A DNA stretch of 64,000 nucleotides, taken from assembly GCF_000949475.1 (NCBI RefSeq), contig NZ_JRHC01000005.1:372001-436000 (forward strand), read 5' to 3'. Below, in pieces: positions 1 to 7,596 of this stretch (the stretch's first letter is position 1; each line of letters opens with the position of its first letter). The notes under the pieces were generated by a model that had not been told where the DNA came from, did not search any database, and saw nothing but the letters and a program-made list of their open reading frames with translations. The DNA is from Draconibacterium sediminis. Its GTDB lineage: Bacteria > Bacteroidota > Bacteroidia > Bacteroidales > Prolixibacteraceae. The position numbers and the translations under genes were made by a program.

Positions 1-130
1 CGTTAAACAGCAAAACCCAGCCTTCTTTTTTCTCTTGCGAGGTCAGTTTGTTTGCTTTTTTCGAAAACGCAGGATTGGCAATCAGCAAAGCTGCCATCAC
101 GGCGAAACTGTAAAAAATACTTTTTCTCAT
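1..130 (-). CDS. DUF1080 (3-keto-disaccharide hydrolase-like) secreted protein, N-terminal fragment
   Basis: The gene starts with ATG at 130 on the minus strand and runs off the left edge, so only 43 residues are visible. They begin with a signal peptide (MRKSIFYSFAVMAALLIANPAFS). The mature protein then starts with a segment containing LTSQEKKEGWVLLFN. The pattern LT..EK..GW.LLF(D/N) is the typical opening of DUF1080 proteins, secreted concanavalin-like domains now linked to 3-keto-disaccharide hydrolysis in Bacteroidota. The family call rests on this short motif only, and the catalytic part lies outside the window. Confidence 0.6.
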   Translation of the reverse strand, partial: MRKSIFYSFAVMAALLIANPAFSKKANKLTSQEKKEGWVLLFN

Positions 131-317
131 GATAAATTTATTGAAATTACGGTTTAATTGATATGCCTTAAAGATAGCAAAAACAATTGCTGCCTGCCAA
201 GAAGATCGGGCCTTTCTGTCGATAAATATTTTTACAGCGGATGGCTTTCCAAATTTAGCCGGGTAGCGAGGCAGAAAATTAGGAGGGGGCTTTTACTTCG
301 GTTTACAAATCTTCTGG

Positions 318-920
318 TTAGGCCGGTGGTAAACATTTGGTCTCTTTTAGCTGGCAAACCACGTGGTGTTTGTTTTCGCTGTAGATGCATAAAAGCCCCG
401 ATTCTTTAATCTTTTTTAGGGTAAGCTCACGAGGCTGATGCCCGTCTTCAATAACAATAATACCGTTAAACAGTACGATACGTGCCAGTTCGCGGATCAG
501 CTCCGTTGGTTGTTCAATCATATGAAACATATCGAGGGCGTAAACCACATCGGCAATGCGGTTGGGCAGGGCACACGAATAAGCGTTGGCCTGAATGGCT
601 TCCACATTACTCAGCCGGTGTTTTTCAATTTTGCGGTTTACGTTGCTGATGGCCATGGGATGAATATCGACGGCAAAAACCTTTCCGCCGGGGCCAACTT
701 TCTCCGAGGCATTTTTTATGTAGCGTGCCGGCCCGCAGCCATAGTCAACCACAATTTGTCTCTCTTTTATCGGTAGGCGGCTAAAGTTTCGCTCCGATTG
801 TCGGGCAAATAAATCCCTGAGTTTCATGGTAAAACTCATCAGCTTAAAAAACAGGTTGGGAATATTCTCGCGGCCATGGCCGGTAACTCTGTTAAGGTGT
901 GTTGTGTGTGTAGTTTCCAT
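318..920 (-). CDS. class I SAM-dependent methyltransferase
   Basis: A 200-residue protein with the Rossmann methyltransferase fold. Motif I is VVDYGCGPARY (about residues 57-67). The acidic residue closing strand 2 lies in FAVDIHP (82-88). A later DVVYALDMFHMI segment fits motif IV. The open frame extends upstream to 1184, but the added residues look like translated intergenic repeat, so I take the ATG at 920, which opens METTHTTHLNRVTGHG. The C-terminal third (ELARIVLFNGIIVIEDGHQ) matches the post-strand-5 region of Methyltransf_11/25 proteins. The substrate cannot be read from the sequence. The gene stands alone, 187 bases upstream of the DUF1080 gene on the same strand. Confidence 0.75.
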   Translation of the reverse strand: METTHTTHLNRVTGHGRENIPNLFFKLMSFTMKLRDLFARQSERNFSRLPIKERQIVVDYGCGPARYIKNASEKVGPGGKVFAVDIHPMAISNVNRKIEKHRLSNVEAIQANAYSCALPNRIADVVYALDMFHMIEQPTELIRELARIVLFNGIIVIEDGHQPRELTLKKIKESGLLCIYSENKHHVVCQLKETKCLPPA

Positions 921-1213
921 TATTTCTTTTGTTTTTTGTTTGGCTGAAACAAAGGTAGGTAAGTGTCTGGAAATGAAAGAATATTTTGGATAAACAGGGG
1001 AGATTTTTCGATGAATGGCAAAGGAGCGTAGCGATGAAAGCAGTGCAAACGGGAAGTTGTTCCGGCTTGTTGGTGGCTTGCACCGCAATCTCCTTAACGT
1101 TACATCAAAACCACCGACCGAACATTGCAGCTGATTCCCCTCGCGAGGGAAAATGTCGATAGACAAAAGGGTAGGGAGATTCATATGTCAGTAGCTTGCA
1201 CCGCAATTTTGGA

Positions 1214-1386
1214 GAGATTGCTTCTCTCGTTCCTCGCTCGCAATGACGATATGTTGTAATAGAATAGGGCAGCGGACAATAAATTAATTCATTCCGGCAC
1301 GATTCACTACTGTCCGCTGCCTTGTACCAATAATAAACAAGTCATTACGATACCGATGAGTGAAACGAATCGGGAGAAGCAATCTC
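1214..1386. repeat. Inverted pair of dispersed GTCATT...GCAATCTC repeats
   Basis: Two copies of an intergenic repeat face each other. The first, on the minus strand at 1214-1247, reads GTCATTGCGAGCGAGG... and ends in GAAGCAATCTC. The second, on the plus strand at 1341-1386, starts GTCATTACGATACC and ends with the same GAAGCAATCTC. Sequences of this shape recur in intergenic DNA of many Bacteroidota (from general knowledge). No gene is supported between 921 and 2263, and this pair is the left part of a repeat-rich block. Confidence 0.6.
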
Positions 1387-1424
1387 TGTTTTTGTCGATC
1401 AATGACAGGTAATTGCCCTTCTCC

Positions 1425-1655
1425 CCAAGGGAACCATAGATATTTCCTAAGGGATTGCCTTGATTGCTTAGGGAATATCTATCATCCCCAAGGGGATCAT
1501 CGTTCTTCCCTTGGTAATTGCTCTTCTACCCAAAGGAATCATAGAGATTACCTAAGGGGGTGCCCTGATTACTTAGGGAATATCTATTATACCCAAGGTA
1601 ATTATCCTTATTACCTCGGTAATAATTGTTCTACCCAAGGGTATTATTGCTCCGA
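1425..1655. repeat. 21-bp phased tandem repeat array, 11 units, with 105-bp super-repeat
   Basis: Eleven units begin at 1425, 1446, 1467, 1488, 1509, 1530, 1551, 1572, 1593, 1614 and 1635, exactly 21 bp apart. Each starts with a CC(A/T)AGG-like core (CCAAGG, CCTAAGG, CTTAGG, CCTTGG, CCTCGG). Units 1-5 (1425-1529) are a homologue of units 6-10 (1530-1634), about 84 of 105 positions identical when aligned by eye, so a five-unit block was duplicated. The array is open in one frame as a heptapeptide repeat, but I see no reason to call it coding. Confidence 0.85.
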
Positions 1656-1703
1656 CAAGGACTGAATTCCTTTGTTGATGGCGGATTTCGAGATTGCTTC
1701 AGG

Positions 1704-1871
1704 CGTTTACCACCCCATCCGTCAGTCGACGGATACCCCCCTCCTGAGAGGAGGGGAAATTGGGCTTATGGTAGATCGGTTTTGTCATTGAGATATGAAG
1801 GTGAGCACGAACGTTTCTCCTCCTGTCGAGGAGGAGTACGCCCCGACGAGTCGGGGTGGGAGGTGGTGTTG
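1704..1871. repeat. Composite inverted-repeat element built of nested palindromes
   Basis: The left end (about 1707 ACCACCCC) and right end (about 1854 GGGGTGGGAGGTGGTG) are roughly complementary. Inside are four shorter palindromes: ATCCGTC/GACGGAT at 1717-1734, CCCCTCCT/AGGAGGGG at 1738-1756, CTCCTC/GAGGAG near 1817-1836, and CCCCGAC/GTCGGGG at 1841-1856. The layout resembles a non-autonomous (MITE-like) element or a folded intergenic repeat. No transposase is visible nearby. Confidence 0.5.
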
Positions 1872-1889
1872 ATTTTCTAACTCATTTTC

Positions 1890-1920
1890 AAAAGGCTGTT
1901 CCGGAGGGCAGCCTTTTGTT
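1890..1920 (+). terminator. Terminator-like hairpin without an assigned gene
   Basis: The stem AAAAGGCTG (1890-1898) pairs with CAGCCTTTT (1909-1917) across a 10-nt loop and runs into TTTTGTTTT. No recognisable coding gene precedes it on the plus strand, and the stem also has A-residues on its other side, so it could stop transcripts from either direction. It may end a transcript from the repeat block. Confidence 0.45.
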
Positions 1921-1947
1921 TTGGCCGATGCCAGCGGCATCAGATGA

Positions 1948-2041
1948 TTATAGCCAATGTGATTAGCGATTTATTCGAATCCGGCCGGAGTCGTACCTCC
2001 TGTTGTTCACCCTGGCTATAAACATACAAATCCTCCGGATT
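1948..2041. repeat. Structured intergenic repeat with crossing complementary segments
   Basis: TTATAGCCA (1948-1956) is complementary to TGGCTATAA (2013-2021), and AATCCGG (1978-1984) to CCGGATT (2035-2041). The two pairings cross each other, the topology of a pseudoknot. A small hairpin GATGCC/GGCATC lies just upstream. Sequences resembling the CCTCCGGATT end occur between genes in other Bacteroidota (from memory). I see no promoter or gene in the remaining bases up to 2263. Confidence 0.3.
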
Positions 2042-2263
2042 TTGTTTGGTCTTGCTTTTTAAACATAAGATGATTACATTTAAGCAATAAAATTTTTAAC
2101 CGTTGAATACGTATCCTGAGATAAACAGACAAAAATTAATACTGTTTCCCCTGTTGGCAGATATTACTTTATTTTACTTCATAGATAGCGTAGTAGCCAA
2201 CTTTTAGAAACATTATGCAAAAGATGAACACTAACATGATTAGTATAATTTTATATTAATAAC

Positions 2264-3058
2264 ATGGGAAGCGGAGCAAGAAACTATACTGACAAAACTT
2301 TAAAAAGACTATTTGGTCTATCAGGAAATCAATGTGCATTTCCTGGATGCAATGCTATTCTTGTAAATCAACGAAATGCTTTAGATTCGAATATATGCCA
2401 TATTGAGGCAGCAAAAGAAGGTGGTGAAAGGTTTAATCTGAATATGACTGATGAACAAAGAGCTGATTATGAAAATTTAATTTTGCTCTGTCGCCAGCAT
2501 CATGCTGAAACAAATGATGAGGTAGTTTATACTGTTGACGTATTAAAGGATATGAAACGATCTCATGAAAGTAATTATATGAATCAGCGGATAAATAATA
2601 ATCCCTCGATGTTAAGAAATGCAATAAATGCCATTGCCGCGATTTCATTTGATGGAAGTGTTACGTCAGAATCATTAAACGTAATAAACCCTAAAGAAAA
2701 GCTTAGTTACAATTGTGTGAAAACTAACTACTCTTTGATACAAGAGTATAAAGTTTATCATGAAAAAATTAATATTCTCTATGATGAACTTGAGTCTCAA
2801 GGCTCAATAAAAAAGGAGAAACTATTGAACAACATAGAACAGCTTTATATTAGGATTAAAGGCAAATATGTATTAGATTCAAACGACCCAATAAATATAA
2901 TTAGACAAAACGCTGATAATATTATAGATGACATATTTGATGAATTATATTTGCAACTAGAAAATTCTAATTTCTTTGATGAGGACATAGTTCTAGGAAT
3001 TAGACTAATCATGGTAGATGCTTTTATTAGATGTAAAATACTTGAGGAACCTAAATGA
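2264..3058 (+). CDS. ABC-3C system effector: HNH nuclease with ABC-3C C-terminal domain
   Basis: 264 residues. The N-terminal 85 form an HNH/treble-clef nuclease: C24-x4-C29, the catalytic-type ICHIEAA with H46, N71 in ENLILL, and C76-x2-H79-H80. The HNH residues therefore look intact and metal-binding cysteines are present. The C-terminal half (about 140-264, KINILYDELESQGSIKKEKLLNNI onward) resembles the CTD of ABC three-component (ABC-3C) proteins, which tethers diverse effectors to the complex. It overlaps the next gene by ATGA. The base composition is clearly more AT-rich than the flanking genes. From family knowledge these systems are predicted conflict or defence modules. The inferred role is ATPase-controlled cleavage of nucleic acid. 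Confidence 0.8.
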   Translation: MGSGARNYTDKTLKRLFGLSGNQCAFPGCNAILVNQRNALDSNICHIEAAKEGGERFNLNMTDEQRADYENLILLCRQHHAETNDEVVYTVDVLKDMKRSHESNYMNQRINNNPSMLRNAINAIAAISFDGSVTSESLNVINPKEKLSYNCVKTNYSLIQEYKVYHEKINILYDELESQGSIKKEKLLNNIEQLYIRIKGKYVLDSNDPINIIRQNADNIIDDIFDELYLQLENSNFFDEDIVLGIRLIMVDAFIRCKILEEPK

Positions 3059-3288
3059 TAATAAGTAAAGACATAAATCCCGCAAAGGATTATTATTATC
3101 TTGGAGCTAAGGTAATTGAAATATTATCTAAATCTGAGAATAGAAAATATGATTTCTTTCTGGCTTATGAAGAATTAAAGTCCTCAGACAATGTATCTAT
3201 CAATCTTTTTACACTTACTTTAGATTGGTTGTTTATTATCGGTGCTGTTGATAATTCAGAAAAAGGTTTTATTATAAAATGTTTCTAA
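3055..3288 (+). CDS. ABC-3C system middle component
   Basis: A 77-residue protein whose ATG overlaps the stop of the HNH gene (ATGA) and whose 3' end overlaps the ATPase gene by 10 bases. The sequence fits the small middle component (MC) of ABC-3C systems, with an N-terminal INPAKDYYYLGAKVIEIL and a C-terminal LFTLTLDWLFIIGAVDNSEKG. The latter corresponds to the L.LDWL.L.GAI..... pattern of these proteins. It is probably a winged-helix-like adaptor between ATPase and effector. The assignment rests on this pattern together with its position in the three-gene operon, and the exact MC subclass is not decided here. Confidence 0.75.
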   Translation: MIISKDINPAKDYYYLGAKVIEILSKSENRKYDFFLAYEELKSSDNVSINLFTLTLDWLFIIGAVDNSEKGFIIKCF

Positions 3289-4970
3289 AGCGACTTAATA
3301 TATACAATGGAGATGTTCCAATTAGGGAGATACCTTTTCATAAGGGTATTAATTTAATTGTTGATGAAACTAAATCTCAGAATAAAACAGAATCGGGAAA
3401 TAGTGTCGGGAAAACAACCGTTCTTAGATTGATTGATTTCTGTCTTGATGGTAATGGTAAGAATATTTATTTAGATCCTGAATTTAGAACAACAAATAAA
3501 AAAATAGAACAGTTTCTTAAAAGCAATAATATTAGAATATTGCTTACTCTTTGTAAAGACTTAGATGACGCCACTTCAAATGAAATTGAAATTGAAAGAA
3601 ACTTTTTGAAATATAAAAGTAAAATACAAAAGGTAAATGGAGAAACCTTAAGTAATGATGACTTTCCAAAAGTTTTAAAGGATTTAATTTTCAATTCCCA
3701 GAGTGAGAAACCAACATTAAAGCAATTAAAATCAAAGAACATTCGTGATGAAAGAAACAAATTAATTCATACCCTTAAAGTATTGGATTCATTTACGACC
3801 GATGTAGAATATGAATTGCTTTTCCTATTTTGGCTAGGAATTGATACCGATTGCTCAAAAGATAAACTAGTTCGAGATAAAAACCTTGAAGAAAAATTAC
3901 AAACAAGGCTAAGAAAAGAAAGTAATTTATCTCAAATTAATCAGTCTCTTATTATTGTAAACAAGGAGATTGCAGATTTAAATACTAAAAAAGAGTTTTT
4001 TAATTTAAATGATAAATATGAAGAAGAGTTGCAGCTTCTTAACCTGACAAAATCTCATATCAACCAGATATCAACTAAGCTTTCTCGGCTTGAATTAAGA
4101 AAAGAATTGATTCTGGAAAGTAAGATAAATTTAGAAAAGGATTATTCTGACCTTGATACTGAACAGATAAAAAGAATGTATGAGAGGGCTAAATCTCTTA
4201 TCCCAAACGTTCAAAAAACATTTGAACAAACCTTGTCATTTCACAACGAAATGATACAGCAGAAAATTTCATATATTACAGAAGAACTTCCAAAACTAGA
4301 GGCTGATATTAATAAAGAAAGAAGGCATCTTAAATTACAAATAATAAAAGAAAAGACTCTTTCTGAATCCTTAAATAAATCTGGAGCTATTGATGACTTA
4401 CAAATTATTATTAATGGATTGAATTCATATTACGAGAAAAAGGGTAATCTTGAAGAGCAAAAGCGGCTTTGGGAAAAATCAAATGATAATTTAAAACAGA
4501 TTCAAAGTAAGCTTGACACGATTAATAAAAACATTTTATCAAAAGACGAATTGATTCAAGAAAGAATAACCGAATTTAATAAGTTCTTTTCAGATATTTC
4601 AAGTAGATTAGATGGACTACATTCATTATTAAGTGCGGAGAATGTCGATGGTGTTTACAAATTTAAGATAGGAAATATTGAAGGTAATCCTGGTACAGGA
4701 AGCAAGAAAAGTCAAATGGCTTCATTTGATCTTGCTTATATTAAATTTGCCGATTCTCTTGGAATACCCTGCCTTCATTTTGTATTACAAGACCAGATTG
4801 AAAACGTCCATTCTAATCAAATAACAAATTTGTTGACAGAAATCGTTGATGAAGTAAATTGTCAATATATTTTACCCGTACTACGAGATAAGCTTCCAAC
4901 AGATATTGATATAGAACATTTTGAGATTTTATCTTTATCTCAATCCGACAAATTATTTAAAGTCGAATAA
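3279..4970 (+). CDS. ABC-3C system ATPase, DUF2326 family SMC-like protein
   Basis: 563 residues with SMC/RecN-like architecture. A Walker A motif GNSVGKTT lies at about residues 40-47, and a long charged coiled-coil runs from about 195 to 440. The C-terminal DUF2326-type head contains GTGSKKSQMASFDLAYIKFADS followed by a Walker-B-like hydrophobic strand (PCLHFVLQDQ). The signature and Walker B are degenerate compared with classical ABC proteins, as is usual in this family. It is the last gene of the operon; 77 bases of unannotated sequence follow before the repeat block. It is inferred to be the sensor or motor that gates the HNH effector. The reading frame is intact. Confidence 0.8.
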   Translation: MFLKRLNIYNGDVPIREIPFHKGINLIVDETKSQNKTESGNSVGKTTVLRLIDFCLDGNGKNIYLDPEFRTTNKKIEQFLKSNNIRILLTLCKDLDDATSNEIEIERNFLKYKSKIQKVNGETLSNDDFPKVLKDLIFNSQSEKPTLKQLKSKNIRDERNKLIHTLKVLDSFTTDVEYELLFLFWLGIDTDCSKDKLVRDKNLEEKLQTRLRKESNLSQINQSLIIVNKEIADLNTKKEFFNLNDKYEEELQLLNLTKSHINQISTKLSRLELRKELILESKINLEKDYSDLDTEQIKRMYERAKSLIPNVQKTFEQTLSFHNEMIQQKISYITEELPKLEADINKERRHLKLQIIKEKTLSESLNKSGAIDDLQIIINGLNSYYEKKGNLEEQKRLWEKSNDNLKQIQSKLDTINKNILSKDELIQERITEFNKFFSDISSRLDGLHSLLSAENVDGVYKFKIGNIEGNPGTGSKKSQMASFDLAYIKFADSLGIPCLHFVLQDQIENVHSNQITNLLTEIVDEVNCQYILPVLRDKLPTDIDIEHFEILSLSQSDKLFKVE

Positions 4971-5046
4971 AGGTTTTGGATTGCCAAACGATTAATTTTA
5001 CCAATGTTGACGAAAACTCCCTTGCTCCTCCCACTTTCCAATCATT

Positions 5047-5330
5047 GTGCAATTCGATAGAATTGAAAAGAACAAACTTTCAGCCTCTGGCTGAGGAACG
5101 GATTACATCCCGAAACTTCGGGACGCACCAGCAACTTAGTAACAACAAAGATCAAAGAAAACTTTCAGTTAACTCTCCCTCATTCCCTCTCTTTGTGAAG
5201 AGAGGGACGATTGTCCGCCAGCTGGCGGACAATCAGGGTGAGTCAATAAATTCTGAAGCAGATTTTGCTACTAATTTTCATTTGACATCATAAAAAAAAG
5301 CCGGCAAAACCGGCTTTCTTTAATCTATCT
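5047..5330. repeat. ~270-bp repeat, copy A
   Basis: Copy A starts at GTGCAATTCGATAGAATTG and ends after the hairpin AAAGCCGG/CCGGCTTT. It shares the same sequence blocks in the same order with copy B at 5980-6240: CAATTCG.TAGAATTGAAAAG, CTTTCAGCC..TGGCTGAG, the CCCGA/TCGGG hairpin with GGACGCACCAGCAAC, TGAGTCAATAAATTCTGAA, and the terminator. Inside copy A are a perfect 24-nt palindrome at 5210-5233 and a hairpin with 10-bp arms at 5184-5207. Each copy lies immediately downstream of a minus-strand gene. Confidence 0.8.
5292..5317 (-). terminator. Intrinsic terminator of the cupin gene
   Basis: The stem AAAGCCGG (5297-5304) pairs with CCGGCTTT (5310-5317) around loop CAAAA. On the minus strand the hairpin is followed by a run of eight T (5292-5299 read in reverse). 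It sits 30 bases past the cupin stop codon and forms the right end of repeat copy A. Confidence 0.85.
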
Positions 5331-5346
5331 TGTTGCAAATACGGGT

Positions 5347-5733
5347 TTAGCCTTTTACTTTCTCAATCATGTGATTGATTACATGGGTATGCTCGTGCTG
5401 AGGGCTAAACATAACAATTTCGGCATCTTCGTTCACCTTTACATTATGCCCTGATGGCCAGTAGAAAAGATCTTTGGCCTTCACCGATTCCTCGACACCT
5501 TCGGCATCGGTGGTGGTAAGCACACCGCTAATTACGTAGCCCCAGTGCGGACACTGGCACATATTTCCTTCGAGCCCCATAAAAAGCGGGGTAGTATCGA
5601 CACCCGCTGAGAGACTAAAATACTCGCCGCTGATTTTACCTAAACCGGTTGCATCGCCAAAATCGGTTTGCTGACGAATTATCGCGCCAGGAATCTCCAT
5701 TTTGACTTCAATGTCATCTTTTAAAACTTTCAT
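5347..5733 (-). CDS. small cupin-domain protein
   Basis: A 128-residue single-domain cupin. The conserved HWGYVISGVLTTT segment (about residues 62-74) and the later DLFYWPSGHNVKV segment (about 88-100) correspond to the two cupin motifs. Several histidines (HEHTHVINH) near the C-terminus could bind metal. No other domain or signal peptide is present, so it is likely cytoplasmic. Ligand and reaction cannot be assigned. The gene stands alone between two copies of a ~270-bp repeat, with its own terminator; the two copies suggest the cupin locus was captured or inserted by repeat duplication. Confidence 0.75.
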   Translation of the reverse strand: MKVLKDDIEVKMEIPGAIIRQQTDFGDATGLGKISGEYFSLSAGVDTTPLFMGLEGNMCQCPHWGYVISGVLTTTDAEGVEESVKAKDLFYWPSGHNVKVNEDAEIVMFSPQHEHTHVINHMIEKVKG

Positions 5734-5979
5734 AATTGTTTCTCCTTGTTAGTTGGGATGAACTATCCGCTTCGGAAAGATATTGCTGCATCCGTTTCAG
5801 TCAATACCGGACTAGTATAACAGAGAACATGAAATAAGGACAATTGTTCGTTTTGCATCAGCGAGTAAGCCGATCGTAACACAGGGCGGAAATAAAAGGG
5901 ATGGGTGAGATTGCTTCTCCGTCAGCTGACGGAAGGCACAATCAGCGTGAGTCCCCGCTCGCGCCGATTTGTAATCGGT

Positions 5980-6240
5980 GTGCAATTCGGTAGAATTGAA
6001 AAGAACAAACTTTCAGCCTTTGGCTGAGGTCCGGATTACATCCCGACACTTCGGGACGCACCAGCAACATAGCAGTAGCAAATATGCAAGTAAAATAAAC
6101 TTTAAGCTAACTCTCCCTTATCCGTCAGCTGACGGAAGGCACAATCAGCGTGAGTCAATAAATTCTGAAACAGATTTTGCTACTGATTTTCATTTGACTT
6201 CATAAAAAAAAGCCGGCAAAACCGGCTTTCTTTATTATAT
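5980..6240. repeat. ~270-bp repeat, copy B
   Basis: Same blocks and same orientation as copy A (5047-5330), ending with an identical hairpin and TTTATT. It differs in the middle: copy A has the 24-nt GTCCGCC palindrome, while copy B has TCCGTCAGCTGACGGA at 6121-6136. The 35 bases starting at that palindrome (6122-6156) also occur just upstream at 5919-5953, so the element contains a further internal duplication. Confidence 0.8.
6204..6229 (-). terminator. Intrinsic terminator of the TCA operon (after citrate synthase)
   Basis: Stem AAAGCCGG (6209-6216), loop CAAAA, stem CCGGCTTT (6222-6229), then a T-run on the minus strand (6204-6211 read in reverse). It lies 23 bases past the citrate synthase stop and is identical in stem and loop to the cupin terminator because both belong to the duplicated repeat. 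Confidence 0.85.
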
Positions 6241-6251
6241 CGTTGCAATGA

Positions 6252-7571
6252 TTAGCAATCTGATCCTTTTCCTTCAGCTTGTTCTTTAAACCAGCTAAGC
6301 GGGTGCGAAGTCGGGCGCTCGATTGGCATACCGTAAATACGGTCGTTAACCAACGATGCCAGTACTCCCAATGCACGCGATACTCCAAACATTACGGTGT
6401 AGAAGGTGTATTCCTTAATTCCGTAGTGATACAGCAACGAACCGCTGTAAGCATCAACGTTAGGCCATGGATTTTTAATTTTTCCAACCGAACCCAAAAT
6501 TGGAGGAACAACGCGGTACAACTGGTTAGCCAGGTTCACCATTTTGTCGTCTTTAATGTACTTGTTGGCAAATTCCTGTTGTGCGGTAAAACGTGGGTCG
6601 GTTTTACGCAATACAGCGTGTCCGTATCCCGGAATTACGCGGCCGCTCTCCAGTGTATGTTTACAGTATTCGGCCACCTGCTCGTCGGTAGGTGTATCGG
6701 TATCCAGTTCTTCGATCATTTCGAAAATCCAGAAAATAACATCCTGGTTCGCCAGTCCGTGTAATGGTCCGGCCAAACCGGTCATTGCAGCAGCGTAGCA
6801 GTAGTACGGATTACTCAGTGCCGAACCTACCAGGTGTGCAGTGTGTGCCGATACGTTTCCACCCTCGTGGTCGGCGTGAATGATCATGTACAAACGGAAC
6901 AAACGACGAACTTCTTCCGAGTCGTGCCCCATCATGTGCGCCAGGTTACCCGCCCAGTCTAAACGTGGGTTAGGCTCAATGTGGTCGCTGTTAAAGAACT
7001 GGCGACGGTAAATGTAGGCTGCAATACGTGGTAAACGTGCAATCAGGTTCATTACGTCTTCGTAAGTAGCATCCCAGAAATATTTTTTGTTTACACCGGC
7101 GCGGTATGCTTTCTGGAAAGTCGACTCGGTTGCCATTGAAAGAATAGCCGCACTAAACTGTGTCATTGGTTTCGATGTTTTTGGCATCGCATCAATTACA
7201 TCGAAGGTATGTTGCGGTACGTGTGCACGTGTAGCCAGGTCTCTCGACAGGTTCAAGGCATCTTCCTGCGACGGGATTTCCCCAATCAGCATCAGGTAAA
7301 GCAGTCCTTCAGGGATTGGTTCGCCATCAGGATTTATTTTTGGCAGTTTCTCGCGCAATTCAGGAATTGAATAACCTTTAAAACGGATTCCTTCTTCGGG
7401 ATCGAGTTTTGAAGTGTCGGTAACCAAAAGCGGTATACCTTTCATTCCGGTTAATACTTGCCCGAGTTTTACTTCACCCAGTACCACATCGGCATGTTCA
7501 CTTTTGAGTCTTTGGAACTCCTTAGCGCACTTATTCGCTTTCTGGTAAAATCTGTACTTAATGTATTCCAT
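6252..7571 (-). CDS. gltA: citrate synthase, mitochondrial-like type
   Basis: 439 residues; condenses acetyl-CoA and oxaloacetate. The catalytic triad of the mitochondrial enzyme is present at nearly the same numbering: H271 in GPLHGLANQ, H318 in GYGHAVLRKTDPR and D373 in NVDAYSG. The segment HADHEGGNVSAHTAHLVGSALS is almost the eukaryotic sequence and differs from the E. coli hexameric type (HADHEQN). This is therefore the short dimeric si-citrate-synthase type found in mitochondria and some Bacteroidota. It is the last gene of a four-gene minus-strand TCA operon, 25 bases after the icd stop, with a terminator 23 bases downstream. Confidence 0.93.
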   Translation of the reverse strand: MEYIKYRFYQKANKCAKEFQRLKSEHADVVLGEVKLGQVLTGMKGIPLLVTDTSKLDPEEGIRFKGYSIPELREKLPKINPDGEPIPEGLLYLMLIGEIPSQEDALNLSRDLATRAHVPQHTFDVIDAMPKTSKPMTQFSAAILSMATESTFQKAYRAGVNKKYFWDATYEDVMNLIARLPRIAAYIYRRQFFNSDHIEPNPRLDWAGNLAHMMGHDSEEVRRLFRLYMIIHADHEGGNVSAHTAHLVGSALSNPYYCYAAAMTGLAGPLHGLANQDVIFWIFEMIEELDTDTPTDEQVAEYCKHTLESGRVIPGYGHAVLRKTDPRFTAQQEFANKYIKDDKMVNLANQLYRVVPPILGSVGKIKNPWPNVDAYSGSLLYHYGIKEYTFYTVMFGVSRALGVLASLVNDRIYGMPIERPTSHPLSWFKEQAEGKGSDC

Positions 7572-7596
7572 CTGTTATTGTTATTGATTTATTTAA

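Noticed and set aside
1360-1665. 101-residue plus-strand frame across the 21-bp array
   Set aside because: Open only because the repeat has a period of seven codons; composition is repeat-driven, there is no ribosome site, and no domain is recognisable. Kept as a repeat, not a gene.
4976-5293. 105-residue frame, and a similar 75-residue frame at 5978-6205
   Set aside because: Both lie entirely in the duplicated ~270-bp repeat, contain its palindromes and differ where the repeats differ in non-coding ways.
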